DNA of 64,000 bases from assembly GCA_019914995.1 (NCBI GenBank), contig CM034136.1:6339270-6403269 (forward strand). Reading direction: 5' to 3'. This DNA is from Acanthochlamys bracteata. Taxonomy: Eukaryota > Streptophyta > Magnoliopsida > Pandanales > Velloziaceae. Positions 33,200 to 44,600 of the stretch are shown piece after piece. A model generated the notes under the pieces. The model saw only the letters and a list, made by a program, of their open reading frames with translations. It did no database searches and was not told the DNA's origin. The stretch's first letter is position 1. Every line of letters starts with the position of its first letter. Made by a program: the position numbers and the translations under genes.

Positions 33200-35162
33200 T
33201 TAATATGGCAATTAACTGGATGTTTTTGTAAATATCATGTGTTTGAGTAATTAATCTGCAAGGATATGCTGCCGACGAGTCAACCTTTTTTGGACTCCTA
33301 TTCTAAAATATAAAGTATTTTAACATTGTTTTTGCAAAAGACCATAACTAAATTGGCTCCAACGGTTAGATCATAAATTTTGTTTAATTTAAGTAAGAGA
33401 TATAATATACGCACTCTATATGATATTAGAGGTTGTTTGACTTAGCTTACTTAAAAAAATAGTTTTTTAATTTTGTATTTTATATTTTTAATATATATTT
33501 TATAAGTATTAAAAATATTTATTTAAAAATTTAGAAAGTGTTGAAAAATTATACACAATGAAATTTTTTTATAACATATTTTTTATTAATTTTTTTAAAA
33601 TAAAAAAAAACTTATTTTTTAAAAAAATATTTTTTATTTTAAAAACACTTCCCGACGTCCAGCACTCTATTGATTTTTTAGTTCATATTTTATTTTTGAA
33701 TAATTTTGATCAAATATTCAGATAAAAATTGATTCATAGATTGAACTAAAAATTTTACAGTATATTTACAACTTATAGTTTTATATATCTAACGATAAAA
33801 ATCGAATTTAAAAATTTTTCTTAAAAAATATTATCGCAGAAACTAATATAGTGCTAATAACATATGAAATACATTATATTCTATAATTCTAATAATTTAA
33901 ATATGTAGACCTCAGATTTGAAATTGGTTTCATTTTTATATAGTTCTAAAAAACTATATAACAAAATTTGTTGACGAGCTCATGTATAATGAAGGCCCTA
34001 TTGGATGTCAACTTCTTGGTCCAATTACTAATGCCCGAATACCAAAGTTAAAATTGGTCAATTTTGAATTTTTGATTTCTGCTGGTGCTTGATATTTGAT
34101 AAGATATTGAAGTAGAATTAAACTCGTCTTATGCCTACCTAAAATGGGGAAATTTTCGTTATCATTGATTCAATGGGAAGGCTTGGTGCACATCAATGAT
34201 AAAAGAAGAAAAGCAACGAACTTGCTATATTAAAATTATCAAACTGGCTACTCAGTGAAAAAATGAGTCACTTCATCGCCAAAAGTATCATTCTTTTTTT
34301 TCTCTTGTTTATTTCTTTCCTATTCAAAGTTGTTTCGCGTGATTATAGTTTATAATCTGCCACAAAATCTTAAAAAATGAAAGATGGACCATGTAATCTT
34401 TAAGCCCTTTTTCACTCGTAGCAATTGTTGTTTTTTATACAACTTTTGTTTCTTTGCATGCTTGGAGTTTCATCAGTGCTCACGCATAGTTCGTGGATTT
34501 TGTTTGCGTTTTCAATCGCACCGGCATAAGGCTTAAGATCTTTGTAATCGAGCCCACAGTCCACGAATCAGTTTCAAAAATTCGGAAAAGATGAAACACT
34601 CCATTTCGGTTCTTTCTGTATCTAGAGTGTATGCTGTTACTATTGCAGATATAACTTATTTTCTACATATTTTAAATATACATAATTAATTTCACTAAAA
34701 TAAAAAATAAAAGTTAAAATTTTTTAAAACTATAATAAAAGTAGAATTTAATTATTATATTTTAATTATTTATTAAATTTAATTGAAAATACAAATTATT
34801 TTTATTTTTTAAAGTGAATATAAAATAAAATATAATAATTTTAAAGTGTGTTTTGAGTTCATTTTATATTTGCCTAAACTATCCCAAACTTCTATTGTGA
34901 TAAAAAACATTAGAGTTTCCAATATTCGAAACACGCACGCACATAGATCAGTTGTGATACTCTATTCTCTTAGAACTGAACCTTAACCTGCGCTGAACCG
35001 ACTCCGTATCAGATTTCTTGTCAGCTTTGCAGAATCGATTTTATTCTCAACCCTTGTATAAGAATATTCTGCAATTTCCAATCCATGCAAACAGTAAAAG
35101 GAGATTAGAAAGACTTATAATATTAAAAATATTTAATTATTTGATATATATATATATATATG
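33200..35162. other. AT-rich spacer between CHLG and the MULE
   Basis: No gene was recognised. It includes the CHLG upstream region, an AT-rich segment (about 33430-33660) resembling the element at 3028-3232, and a (TA)n tract (35143-35161) next to the MULE. Confidence 0.45.
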
Positions 35163-36568
35163 GGTGGGGATATGGGCACCCCCACCCTAATGGGCACCTG
35201 GGGCACCGCCCATCACAGCCGTCGGATCGCTTGATCCGACGGCTGCGATTGAAAATACATTCTCAACAGAAAAAACACGCTATAGGGCTAATCTCGTCAT
35301 TTTTCTTCTCATGTTTACGCATGCTGTGCCAAACTCCTCATTCTCGTTTTTTTTTCTTCTTTCGTGTGTTCGCTGCTCTCACTCGCCTCCCGATCGAAGT
35401 GCTTCTCCGGCGATCTTCTTCACCAGCGGCCAAGCGATCCGATCTTCGTCCCAAAACCTCCCTCACATCTTCTTCCTCTCTTGTTCTTCCTCTCGCGGAT
35501 CGACATCCGGAGCTAGGGATCCGATTCTCACGCCCGTTCGGCTTGTCGGCTCCCTCGCCGAAATCAAAATTCTATCGCAGTGGCAGGTAATTCCCTCCTC
35601 CAGCTTTCGATTTTAGCTTTCAATTTCATTTTTCGTGAGCCGGCTCAACCAATTTTGTGTTCGGCCGACTTGTGAATTTTTTTTTTCTTTCGAATGTTTA
35701 GAAATTTGATATTTCGGAAGATAAAATCTGGTTTCTGGGATTCAGAATTCATCCTTAGCACAAGGATCAATTCTTGGATTTTTTTTTTTTTTTTTTTTTT
35801 CTTCTGCTCCTGTGCTTTTTACTGATAGTGTTTTCTTATTTTTGTTGATGATTTTTTATTGCAGGCTGACCATTACTGCGGAACTCCTACACGATCAATC
35901 GAAATTTTTTTAGCCTAGAAAGCATTCTGCAGGTTGAGAAGAATGCAATGAAATGCACTAAGCCGATGCGTGGTATTGTTTGTAGCTAGAGGATACATTC
36001 TGCAGGCTGAACGTAGTGTAGTTTGTTGTGAATGCATTGTGTATTTTTTGTTTCAGATTGTGAATGAAGTTTGCCCAGGTAGTGGATTTGTTCTCAGCTT
36101 GCTCAAAGCAGCTGAGAGCGTGTTCTGTTGTGATGTAAATAAAATTGTTGTAATGTAATAATGTTGTTTGTGAATGGAAAGTGTTACAGAATGAAAAGCT
36201 TGTGAATTTACAAGAAAATTTGAACTAGCCTTTTGTGAAGTGTTTTGTTGTGAACGAAGTGTTCTATGAAAGTGGTTGAATGAATGAATGAAAGTGCTAG
36301 TTTGAGTTGTTATTTGCTGACCATGACAACTAATGAACGATGAAATAGCAAACAGAAATGTTATGGACAGTGAAGCATGAAGTGTTATGGACAGTGAAGC
36401 ATGAAAGCTTCTGCAGAGTATAACTCTGTTGTGAATGATGAATCATGAAAGCTAAAAATTATTTCCATTGTACGATGAAACATCCATTATTGAACAGAGC
36501 TATACTTTACAGAAAACAGTTTGCAAGTGACATCAAACAGAGCTATAATTTACCAGAAATAAATTGCA
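35163..36568 (+). repeat. Left terminal inverted repeat of the MULE
   Basis: It matches the right arm over its whole length. It includes a perfect 12-bp-stem hairpin near the end (AGCCGTCGGATC, loop GCTT, GATCCGACGGCT at about 35217-35244), a leader-like CT-rich stretch, a TGGCAG|GTAATT donor-like site (about 35582-35590) with a TTGCAG acceptor-like site near 35864, and a short tandem repeat (ATGGACAGTGAAGCATGAA) at about 36362-36405. A 62-residue open frame at 35970-36158 has an identical twin in the right arm and is not recognised. Confidence 0.9.
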
Positions 36569-37042
36569 AATGATATTGACCACAGTAATACAAAAAACAG
36601 CTCGTAACATTAGATAATTTACTTTATGCTATATACAAGGTTTTTTTTTACTTTCTTTTTTTCGTTATTATTTTTCACAACTGTATATTTTTTTTCACTC
36701 TATTTTTTCACTGCTATATATTATATATGTATGTATATATTTTTTTCTCAATGATACTTTTCTCGCTGCTTTTTGTCACAGTTATTTTTTTCACTTTATG
36801 TAGTTTTTAACTCTTATTCTTTTTTAATTGTTATATATATTTTGTTCACTATTTATATTTCACTCTTATTTTTCTCACTGTTATTTTTTCAGTTATACAT
36901 TTTTTTGCAAACAGTCAAATTTTTAGCTAGTCAAAAGAATTCACTATCCATATAAAAGAAGATTGAGTACAACATCCGAGTACTCATCCAAAAATACAAA
37001 AACAATAAGATAACTAGTTAATAGCACGTACAAATATAATAG

Positions 37043-39478
37043 CTACTCTAAATTAATAGCTAACTCTTCAGCACTACTGAAGTTATCTTCACTTGTATGT
37101 AGATATCCACCTTCGTCTTCATCTTCGTCTTCATCTTTGTCTTCATCTCCCACTATCAAAGTAAGAAAGTGAAGTCTTATGTTAATTTCAAATTGAATTC
37201 TAATATGACAATATGTTACGACTCAAACTTTAAAAACTAAATACTTACGTGTCTTTTTCTTTCTATTTGGATTTTCAGGACAATTTCGTTTGTCATGCTT
37301 AACACCAGACTTGTTACAGTAAGCACATCTTCTACCTATCTTCGCTTTAACTCTTGTAGTGGCTTTCTCCAAATCTCCTCTAATTCTAGTACTATCTTTG
37401 CAAGTATTTCCTTCTTTTTTTCTTCCTTTCGTTTGTGAGATATTGGGATTCAAAAGCAAAACTTGGGAGGTATCAATTACAGCTTGGAAGTTCTCATTGA
37501 TAGTACCTAAATCGTCGATGGTATTTTTTCTTACTTCTTGGAACCGCCGTGACAATTCTTGTAATGTTTGCAACATAATTTGATATTTTTCATTTGTTTC
37601 GGCCGCTTCATAAATCAATTGATTAGAAACCATCTGGAGTTGAGTAATTCTCAAAAGTTCAGAATTCTTATTTTCACTTATTGGTCCAGTGTCACACATA
37701 ACTCTATATTTGTTTGCACCCTTCATCCACCTCTTAAGAATAAAATGATCCGGTAACTCTATATCACGACTCTGAAATACTTTTATAAGGTGTCCACAAG
37801 GAATCCCCATAAATTCAAAAAGCTTGCATTCACAGTTACCTTTCTTTGAGATGGGGTTGAACTTCACCTTCCAAACACGGTGATCAACTTCAACTCGAGA
37901 CTTATAAGTGTATGTCATATAACCATCATCACTCTTTTCATCGTCATACAATACATACTGAGCTTGAGCTTTTTCAAATTCTTTCTTAAACCTGTCGTAT
38001 ATATTCCTCGTATATACTTTTGCTGCACTTTTCAAAAGAAAGGCACTACTATCAACAATGCGACATGAATGTTCACTAGTGTAATCTTCCTTTTTTTCTT
38101 TTTCAATCATTTTACTCAAGCATTTATCATTTTTCAACACAAACTCTCTAAGAGTTGTTGTTGGTTGAAATTTTTTTTTATAGATGGCATTCATACCTTC
38201 AGCACGTCCAGTAGCGTTGGTACCAGCATAAAAGGTATCCAAATGATAAACCGGAACCCATTTTTCTCGAATCTTGTATATTCCCTAAAGCCATTCATTT
38301 TCTTGTAACTTGTATGCAGATATCAATTCCTCCCACCGTATCTCAAAAGTGCTAGAAATAAAAGTTTTCCGAATACACGACTTGATATCTTTCTTGAATT
38401 TAGAATTTTTGAAGTAAACATTTGAAAGTTTCTCGGCAAATTTCTTCATGACATGCCATAAACAAAATCTATGTCGTGTATTCGGAAATACCTTAGCAAT
38501 AGCTGCAGTCATAGCTCTGTCCTGATCTGTAATGATTGACGATGGTGCACGCCCTCCCATAGCTGCAAGCCAAGTCTCAAAAAGCCACTGAAATGATTCT
38601 TCTGTCTCATCCAACAGTAATGCACAACCAAACTGGATTGACATATTGTGATGATTAACTTCAGTAAATGGGGCAAATGGCATTTCATATATATTCTTGC
38701 GATAGGTGGTGTCAAAGAACATCACGTCACCAAAATACTGAAATTGAAGACGAGACCGACCATCTATCCAGAAAAAATTTATTGCCCTACCTTCATTGTC
38801 CATTTGTATTGCATAAAAAAAATTTAGATCTTCTATACTCTTCTTCTTAAAATAATTAAGCACTGCAGTCGCATCGCCATTAATGGATTTCTTGTACTCT
38901 TTCGAAGGACACAAATGATTCCAACAATCTCTATCATCAAAACCATTTTGAGGTCCGTCAAATAAATCTGCAACTTTATTCACAGGTATGCCTTCATCTC
39001 GAAATGAGTTAATCAAAATCTTAGCTGCAGTAGGCATATTTTTACAAACAGGCATACACATTCTTTTTGCCGGACTAACTAGATTGTGACTGTGCATACC
39101 TTCATAGCCCACCACTTCCCACAAGCCATCTTTTCTTGCCACTTTCATTGTTGCACGACAACCACATTTCACTGTACTCGTGTTTCTCTTTTTTTGTACT
39201 TATTTTTCGGACCCCTCGTCTGTTTTTTTTCCTTTGTGGTCTCTGTGATATCCAAAACGATCACAAGTCATTTGACATGCTATTACTTCATCTGAATGAG
39301 AAGTTTTGGTTTTATGCGTTCTTGCAATAACAACGCTAAATCCTACTGCTTTTCCATAGTTTATATAAAATTCTTTTGCAGCTTCAAGACTTTCAAAAGT
39401 CATTCCTAAGCACGGTGAGTTGGCATTCTCGTCTAGTACGTTCTGAGTTTGAAGAGAAGAACCGACCTCTTGAGCCAT
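37043..39478 (-). pseudogene. FAR1/MULE transposase with two in-frame stops
   Basis: Two exons (37249-39478 and 37043-37152) would encode about 780 residues. From the N-terminus: FAR1-type DNA-binding domain (AAKEFYINYGKAVGFSV, then CGCRATMKV and GMHSHNL), MULE DDE core (GDVMFFDTTYRKN, SSIITDQDRAMTAAI, HRFCLWHVMKK), SWIM zinc finger (CECKLFEFMGIPCGHLIKVF), a CX2CX6HX4C knuckle (CAYCNKSG...HDKRNC) and an acidic C-terminal exon (GDEDKDEDEDEDE). The frame is broken by TAA near 39198 (after DEGSEK) and TAG near 38283 (after ENEWL); the same frame continues in both cases, so no base is missing. It mobilised the surrounding element; this copy looks recently inactivated unless the stops are spliced out or read through. 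Confidence 0.93.
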
Positions 39479-39820
39479 GGAGAAGTAGTTTGAGGTGTTG
39501 GGTTGGCAAAAATTTTAAGAATATTTGAAACAGGGAACAAGTGGAAGGAGATTGCTTCTTGTCTGTTCCAGAGGAATGTTTCTTGCTGGAACAGAGGGTG
39601 CGGGTTGGTTAGAACAGACAGTTCTCTGTTTCTTGCTGGAACAGAGAGTTTTTCCCGCTGGAACACACATCTCCCGCCTAATAACAATGCTGTGAGCCTT
39701 ATGACTAAATTGCCCTACAAAGACATGCTTAGTTTAACTCTTTGACTTTGTTAAAAAAAAATTTTAAATACGGCAGACTATTTTAATCGTTTCAGCACTA
39801 CACCAAGGCTTAACATTCAA

Positions 39821-41222
39821 TGCAATTTATTTCTGATAAATTATAGCTCTGTTTGATGTCACTTGCAAATTGTTTTCTGTAAAATATAGCTCTGTTCAAT
39901 AATGGATGTTTCATCGTACAATGGAAATAATTTTCAGCTTTTATGATTCATCATTCACAACAGAGCTATACTCTGCAGAAGCTTTCATGCTTCACTGTCC
40001 ATAACACTTCATGCTTCACTGTCCATAACATTTCTGTTTGCTATTTCATCGTTCATTAGTTGTCATGGTCAGCAAATAACAACTCAAACTAGCACTTTCA
40101 TTCATTCATTCAACCACTTTCATAGAACACTTCGTTCACAACAAAACACTTCACAAAAGACTAGTTCAAATTTTCTTGTAAATTCACAAGCTTTTCATTT
40201 TGTAACACTTTCCATTCACAAACAACATTATCACATTACAACAATTTTATTTACATCACAACAGAACACGCTCTCAGCTGCTTTGAGCAAGCTGAGAACA
40301 AATCCACTACCTGGGCAAACTTCATTCACAATCTGGAACAAAAAATACACAATGCATTCACAACAAACTACACTACGTTCAGCCTGCAGAATGTATCCTC
40401 TAGCTACAAACAATACCACGCATCGGCTTAGTGCATTTCACTGCATTCTTCTCAACCTGCAGAATGCTTTCTAGGCTAAAAAAATTTCGATTGATCGTGT
40501 AGGAGTTCCACAGTAATGATCAGCCTGCAATAAAAAATCACCAACAAAAATAAGAAAACACTATCAGTAAAAAGCACAGGAGCAAAAAAACAAAAAAACA
40601 AAAAAATCCAAGAATTGATCCTTGTGCTAAGGATGAATTCTGAATCCCAGAAACCAGATTTTATCTCCCGAAATATCAAATTTCTAAACATTCGAAAGAA
40701 AAAAAAAATTCACAAGTCGGCCGAACACGAAATTGGTTGAGCCGGCTCACGAAAAATGAAATTGAAAGCTAAAATCGAAAGCTGGAGGAGGGAATTACCT
40801 GCCACTGCGATAGAATTTTGATTTCGGCGAGGGAGCCGACAAGCCGAACGGGCGTGAGAATCGGATCCCTAGCTCCGGATGTCGATCCGCGAGAGGAAGA
40901 ACAATAGAGGAAAAAGATGTGAGGAAGATTTTGGGACGAAGATCGGATCGCTTGGTCGCTGGTGAAGAAGATCGCCGGAGAAGCACTTCGATCGGGAGGC
41001 GAGTGAGAGTAGCGAACACACGAAAGAAGAAAAAAAAACGAGAACGAGGAGTTTGGCACAGCATGCGTAAACATAAGAAGAAAAATGATGAGATTAGCCC
41101 TGCAGCGTGTTTTTTCTGTTGAGAATATATTTTCAATCGTGGCCGTCGGATCAAGCGATCCGACGGCTGTGATGGGCGGTGCCCCAGGTGCCCATTAGGG
41201 TGGGGGTGCCCATATCCCCACC
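39821..41222 (-). repeat. Right terminal inverted repeat of the MULE
   Basis: This is the inverted twin of 35163-36568, with scattered base and length differences, for example in the A/T run near 40590-40610. Read on the minus strand it leads into the transposase gene and so probably holds the transposase promoter and a noncoding leader exon with an intron. It is about 240 bp from the AMP deaminase TATA box. Confidence 0.9.
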
Positions 41223-41460
41223 TTATATATATATATATATATATAATTTATTTATATTTAAAAAATTTTAAAATAATTTTATAAAAATGTGAATGGAAAT
41301 TGCATTACCTAAATCTATACTTGTGAGACAAACATCTTTAATGCCAGCAGTATCATAAGATACTTAATTAAAAAAAAGTTTTTCGGGAGTTAAAATATAG
41401 CTCTCTTATTCCTGTATTTTAAAAGAAATATTCATCGGAATGTACTCTAGCTCTTTTCTC

Positions 41461-41469
41461 CTATAAATA
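41461..41469 (+). promoter_or_regulatory. TATA box of the AMP deaminase gene
   Basis: CTATAAATA lies 170 bp before the start codon, followed by a CT-rich leader (41540-41600). Transcription would begin around 41490-41500. The MULE edge is about 240 bp upstream. Confidence 0.6.
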
Positions 41470-41630
41470 GTATTCTAATACTTCCTCCAAGCTATCTCCA
41501 CTAATTAATTAGTTTTAATGATTTAATCCATTAAATTTAACAAGCAACGCTTCTCCTCTCTTCTCTCCTCTCTCCCCCATTAACTCCACTTCGCTCTGGA
41601 CTCGCACACGTGCAGCGGCGGCGGTGAGAG

Positions 41631-44600
41631 ATGGACTCTGCTTACGTGCTCAACCTGGCCGTCGCTACTCTATTCGGTGCTTTCTCTGTCGGCGTCACCG
41701 CTTACTTCCTCAACCGGAAAACTCTCTCCCAAGTAATCGAACTAACTCGCGCCGCCGACCAACACAATAACAACAACAACAACAACAACAAAAACAACAA
41801 AACTAAAACCCAATCCCGTGCTATGGGCACCAACGATGAACATATGGCAGATTCTCGGAGAACTCAGCAGGGGCGCGCGTCGTCGGCTTTGGCTCAGCAT
41901 CCCCGTCGTGGTACGGTACAACAGCAGCAGGAACAGGGACCGCAAGGGCAGTATTATCATCGCCGCGGTTCTGCTTCGTTGCCGGACGTGGCTTCAGTGG
42001 AAGTGGATATGGACGGTGTTGATGATGAGAAGGAAGTGCCTTGGATGAATGGAGGTTTGACGGATGAGATTCATCAGAAGGGAATGATGATTCCAGCGGG
42101 ATTGCCGAGGCTTCACACCGTTCTGGAAGGTATTAATGGGTCTGAGTTCCCTTTCGAATTTTCTCCCGGTAGTGTTTGATTCTGTTAGCATAAGGAGATT
42201 TCCCGTTGTTGCAGCTGTTATAGTATTTGATTTGTTATATGTTTTGGCGCCTTGGGGAGATGAGATGGTATGCAAATGGGCTCTCAAGCTTGAGATCGCT
42301 CCAGTGTAGATAAGTAAGACAACAGGTGCCTAGACATGAGCTAGGCTGATAAAGCAAGTGGTTTTTGGTTGTTGAAACACTTGAGTCCTGTATAGAAAAT
42401 ATGTAGCAGTTTTACTAATTATTTGTAAAATTACACAATAGTTCTGCCTTTTCATCCTTTGGTGTTGAAGACCCCTTGTCCTGACGGTTAAGATTGTCGT
42501 TTGACAAGATTTTGAAGGAATTGGATAGGCTGCTCATATGCTCAGGACGATTCTTTTTCCTCAGTTTTGATGGTATATGGTAATGACACAAGTTGACAAA
42601 TTGCCAGGCTAATTATATTTCTCTAACAAATTTTAATCCATGTTCTTTGAAGTTGTTTTTTTGTGCATTGACATATATACCTGGTTCACCAGGTAACAAG
42701 CAATCTTCTCATACAAGTTCATATAGAAGAAATGGATATCATATGAAGCCAGTTTCTCCAAGGTCTCCTGGTGCTAGCGCCAGTGCTTTTGATAGTCTAG
42801 AAGGGTCTGATGAAGAAGAGAACTTGAATGGTGATGCTAAGCTGGAAACTTCTTACTTGCACAGCAATGGAAACCTTGTATGTCTCCCAGAATTAGTGTT
42901 CATCAAAAGTTAGGTCACATTTTGGTCTGTTTTGGACCTTTTTGTGAAGAAGCTTCATAATTCAGCGATAAACTATAGCAATTACATCTGTCTGTTTGCA
43001 AATTCTGTTAAAAACCTAGATTTTGGTCAAATACTTTATGTCTTTGCTTTAGGTTACTATGTTAAGGATAGTTGGATTTTCCCTTATCAGATAGATATCT
43101 TAACTTCAATTATTTTTCAAGCCTTCTTATTTATCTAGCTATCATGAACTAGGTAAGGATTGACTATTTGAAAACAGGATAAATTGACACAAACTGTTAC
43201 AGCTGTTGGCTTGTTGCAATACGATTTATAGCTGGAAAATTGAGGCATATTGCATAATCAAGGAATCTGCAGGTTGTAGCTCAATTTGTTAACTAAAAGA
43301 CAACATTAACGTCATCAACTCTTTTTTTGCAATAAAAAACCATTTCTGGTGCTTGCTATTGACTTTTTTGTTTTTTGGAGTTAAAATGACACTATTTCTC
43401 TTGGTGTCACTCAGACGTTTTGCATGGTATCCACATTGCACACGTGGAGTGTAGCATTTGGATTTTTTTTAACTTGATAAATTTTATGCAGGAGGTAGAT
43501 TTTCAAGCATTGCCAGATGATATAAATGGCAATGGTGATGCAATCCCATTATCATCAAGTATGATGCGGTCTCAAAGTGTATCTGGTGATCTTCATGGCG
43601 TCCAGCCTGACCCAGTTGCGGCTGACATCCTCAGAAAGGAACCTGAACAAGAAACTTTTGCCAAGCTGAAGATAACTCCTAATGGTATAAAATTTGGCTC
43701 CCCCTCCTAGATCTTAGTGATGTTCTTTTTTCCTTTTTTGGTAGTTGTACATAAATGATTTTTTTTTGACTAGGGGTCATGGCTCTACTATTTTACGCAC
43801 ATCTAACTATATGCACTATTGATCATACTTACAGCCGGGTACCTGGGCATGCGACGAAAAGATCATCTAAATTAGCCACAAATTTTACTAGAATTTGATA
43901 CCGACCCCAACTTTGTTTAAGTATATTTTTTTGGTAAATTATAGAGACTCCTTCTCTGGATGAAGCTGAGGTGTACAAGATTCTTCAGGAATGTTTAGAG
44001 TTACGTGAAGGTTATGTTTTCAGAGAGGAGATTGCTCCTTGGGAGAGGGAAGTCATAACTGATCCAAGTACTCCCAAACCAAACTCAGATCCATTTACCT
44101 ATTTTCCTGAAGAAAAAACAGATGTAAGTCTACTTTGTGTAAATATCTTCTCATCAATTATTGGATATTTTTGGCAAGGCTTTATGCTCTTCAGTTCTTT
44201 ATAATATGCTGAAGACATTCTTTATATCTTTTTGCTGTTCAGCATGTTTTCGAAATGGTTGATGGTGTTGTTCATGTATTTGAAAGTAAAGACTGTAAGT
44301 TCTTTCTTAACCTTTCCTCCATGGTTTTAGTTACCAAATTTTATTGGCATGTGATCTATAAAATTTGTATACGCTGGAGATGATAAGGAACTTTATCATT
44401 CCAGTGAAAGAGAGGATATTCCCTGTTGCTGATGCAACAACTTTTTTCACTGATCTGCACCGCATTCTGCGAGTAATTGCTTTAGGGAATATACGAACTT
44501 TATGTCACCAGCGATTAGTCCTTCTTGAACAGGTAAGGAATCCTCTCTTGCAGTAAAGGCTAATTCACTTGCAAGATCTATACATCACTCTTTTTATAAT

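Larger units (their letters stand above)
35163..41222. mobile_element. Mutator-like element with 1.4-kb terminal inverted repeats
   Basis: Both ends read GGTGGGGATATGGGCACCC inwards, and the inverted repeats extend for about 1.4 kb (35163-36568 and 39821-41222) with only scattered differences. Between them lies a FAR1/MULE transposase gene on the minus strand. Long inverted repeats plus a FAR1-type transposase identify a Mutator-like DNA transposon. It lies in a TA-repeat (35143-35161 and 41224-41246), so the expected 9-11-bp target duplication cannot be read reliably. The near identity of the arms suggests a fairly recent insertion or recent repair between arms. Size is 6,060 bp. Confidence 0.92.

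Noticed and set aside
33430-33660. Possible complete MITE with ends near AGAGGTTGTTTGAC and GTCCAGCACTCTA
   Set aside because: The two ends match each other too weakly to set boundaries, and no target duplication is visible.
35018-35616. Serine/arginine-rich frames in the MULE left arm (190 and 101 residues)
   Set aside because: Both frames overlap the same CT-rich leader, recur in the right arm with changes and match no family; they look like noncoding leader sequence.
37359-38308. Several plus-strand frames across the transposase
   Set aside because: They are antisense of the FAR1/MULE coding sequence, with no independent support.
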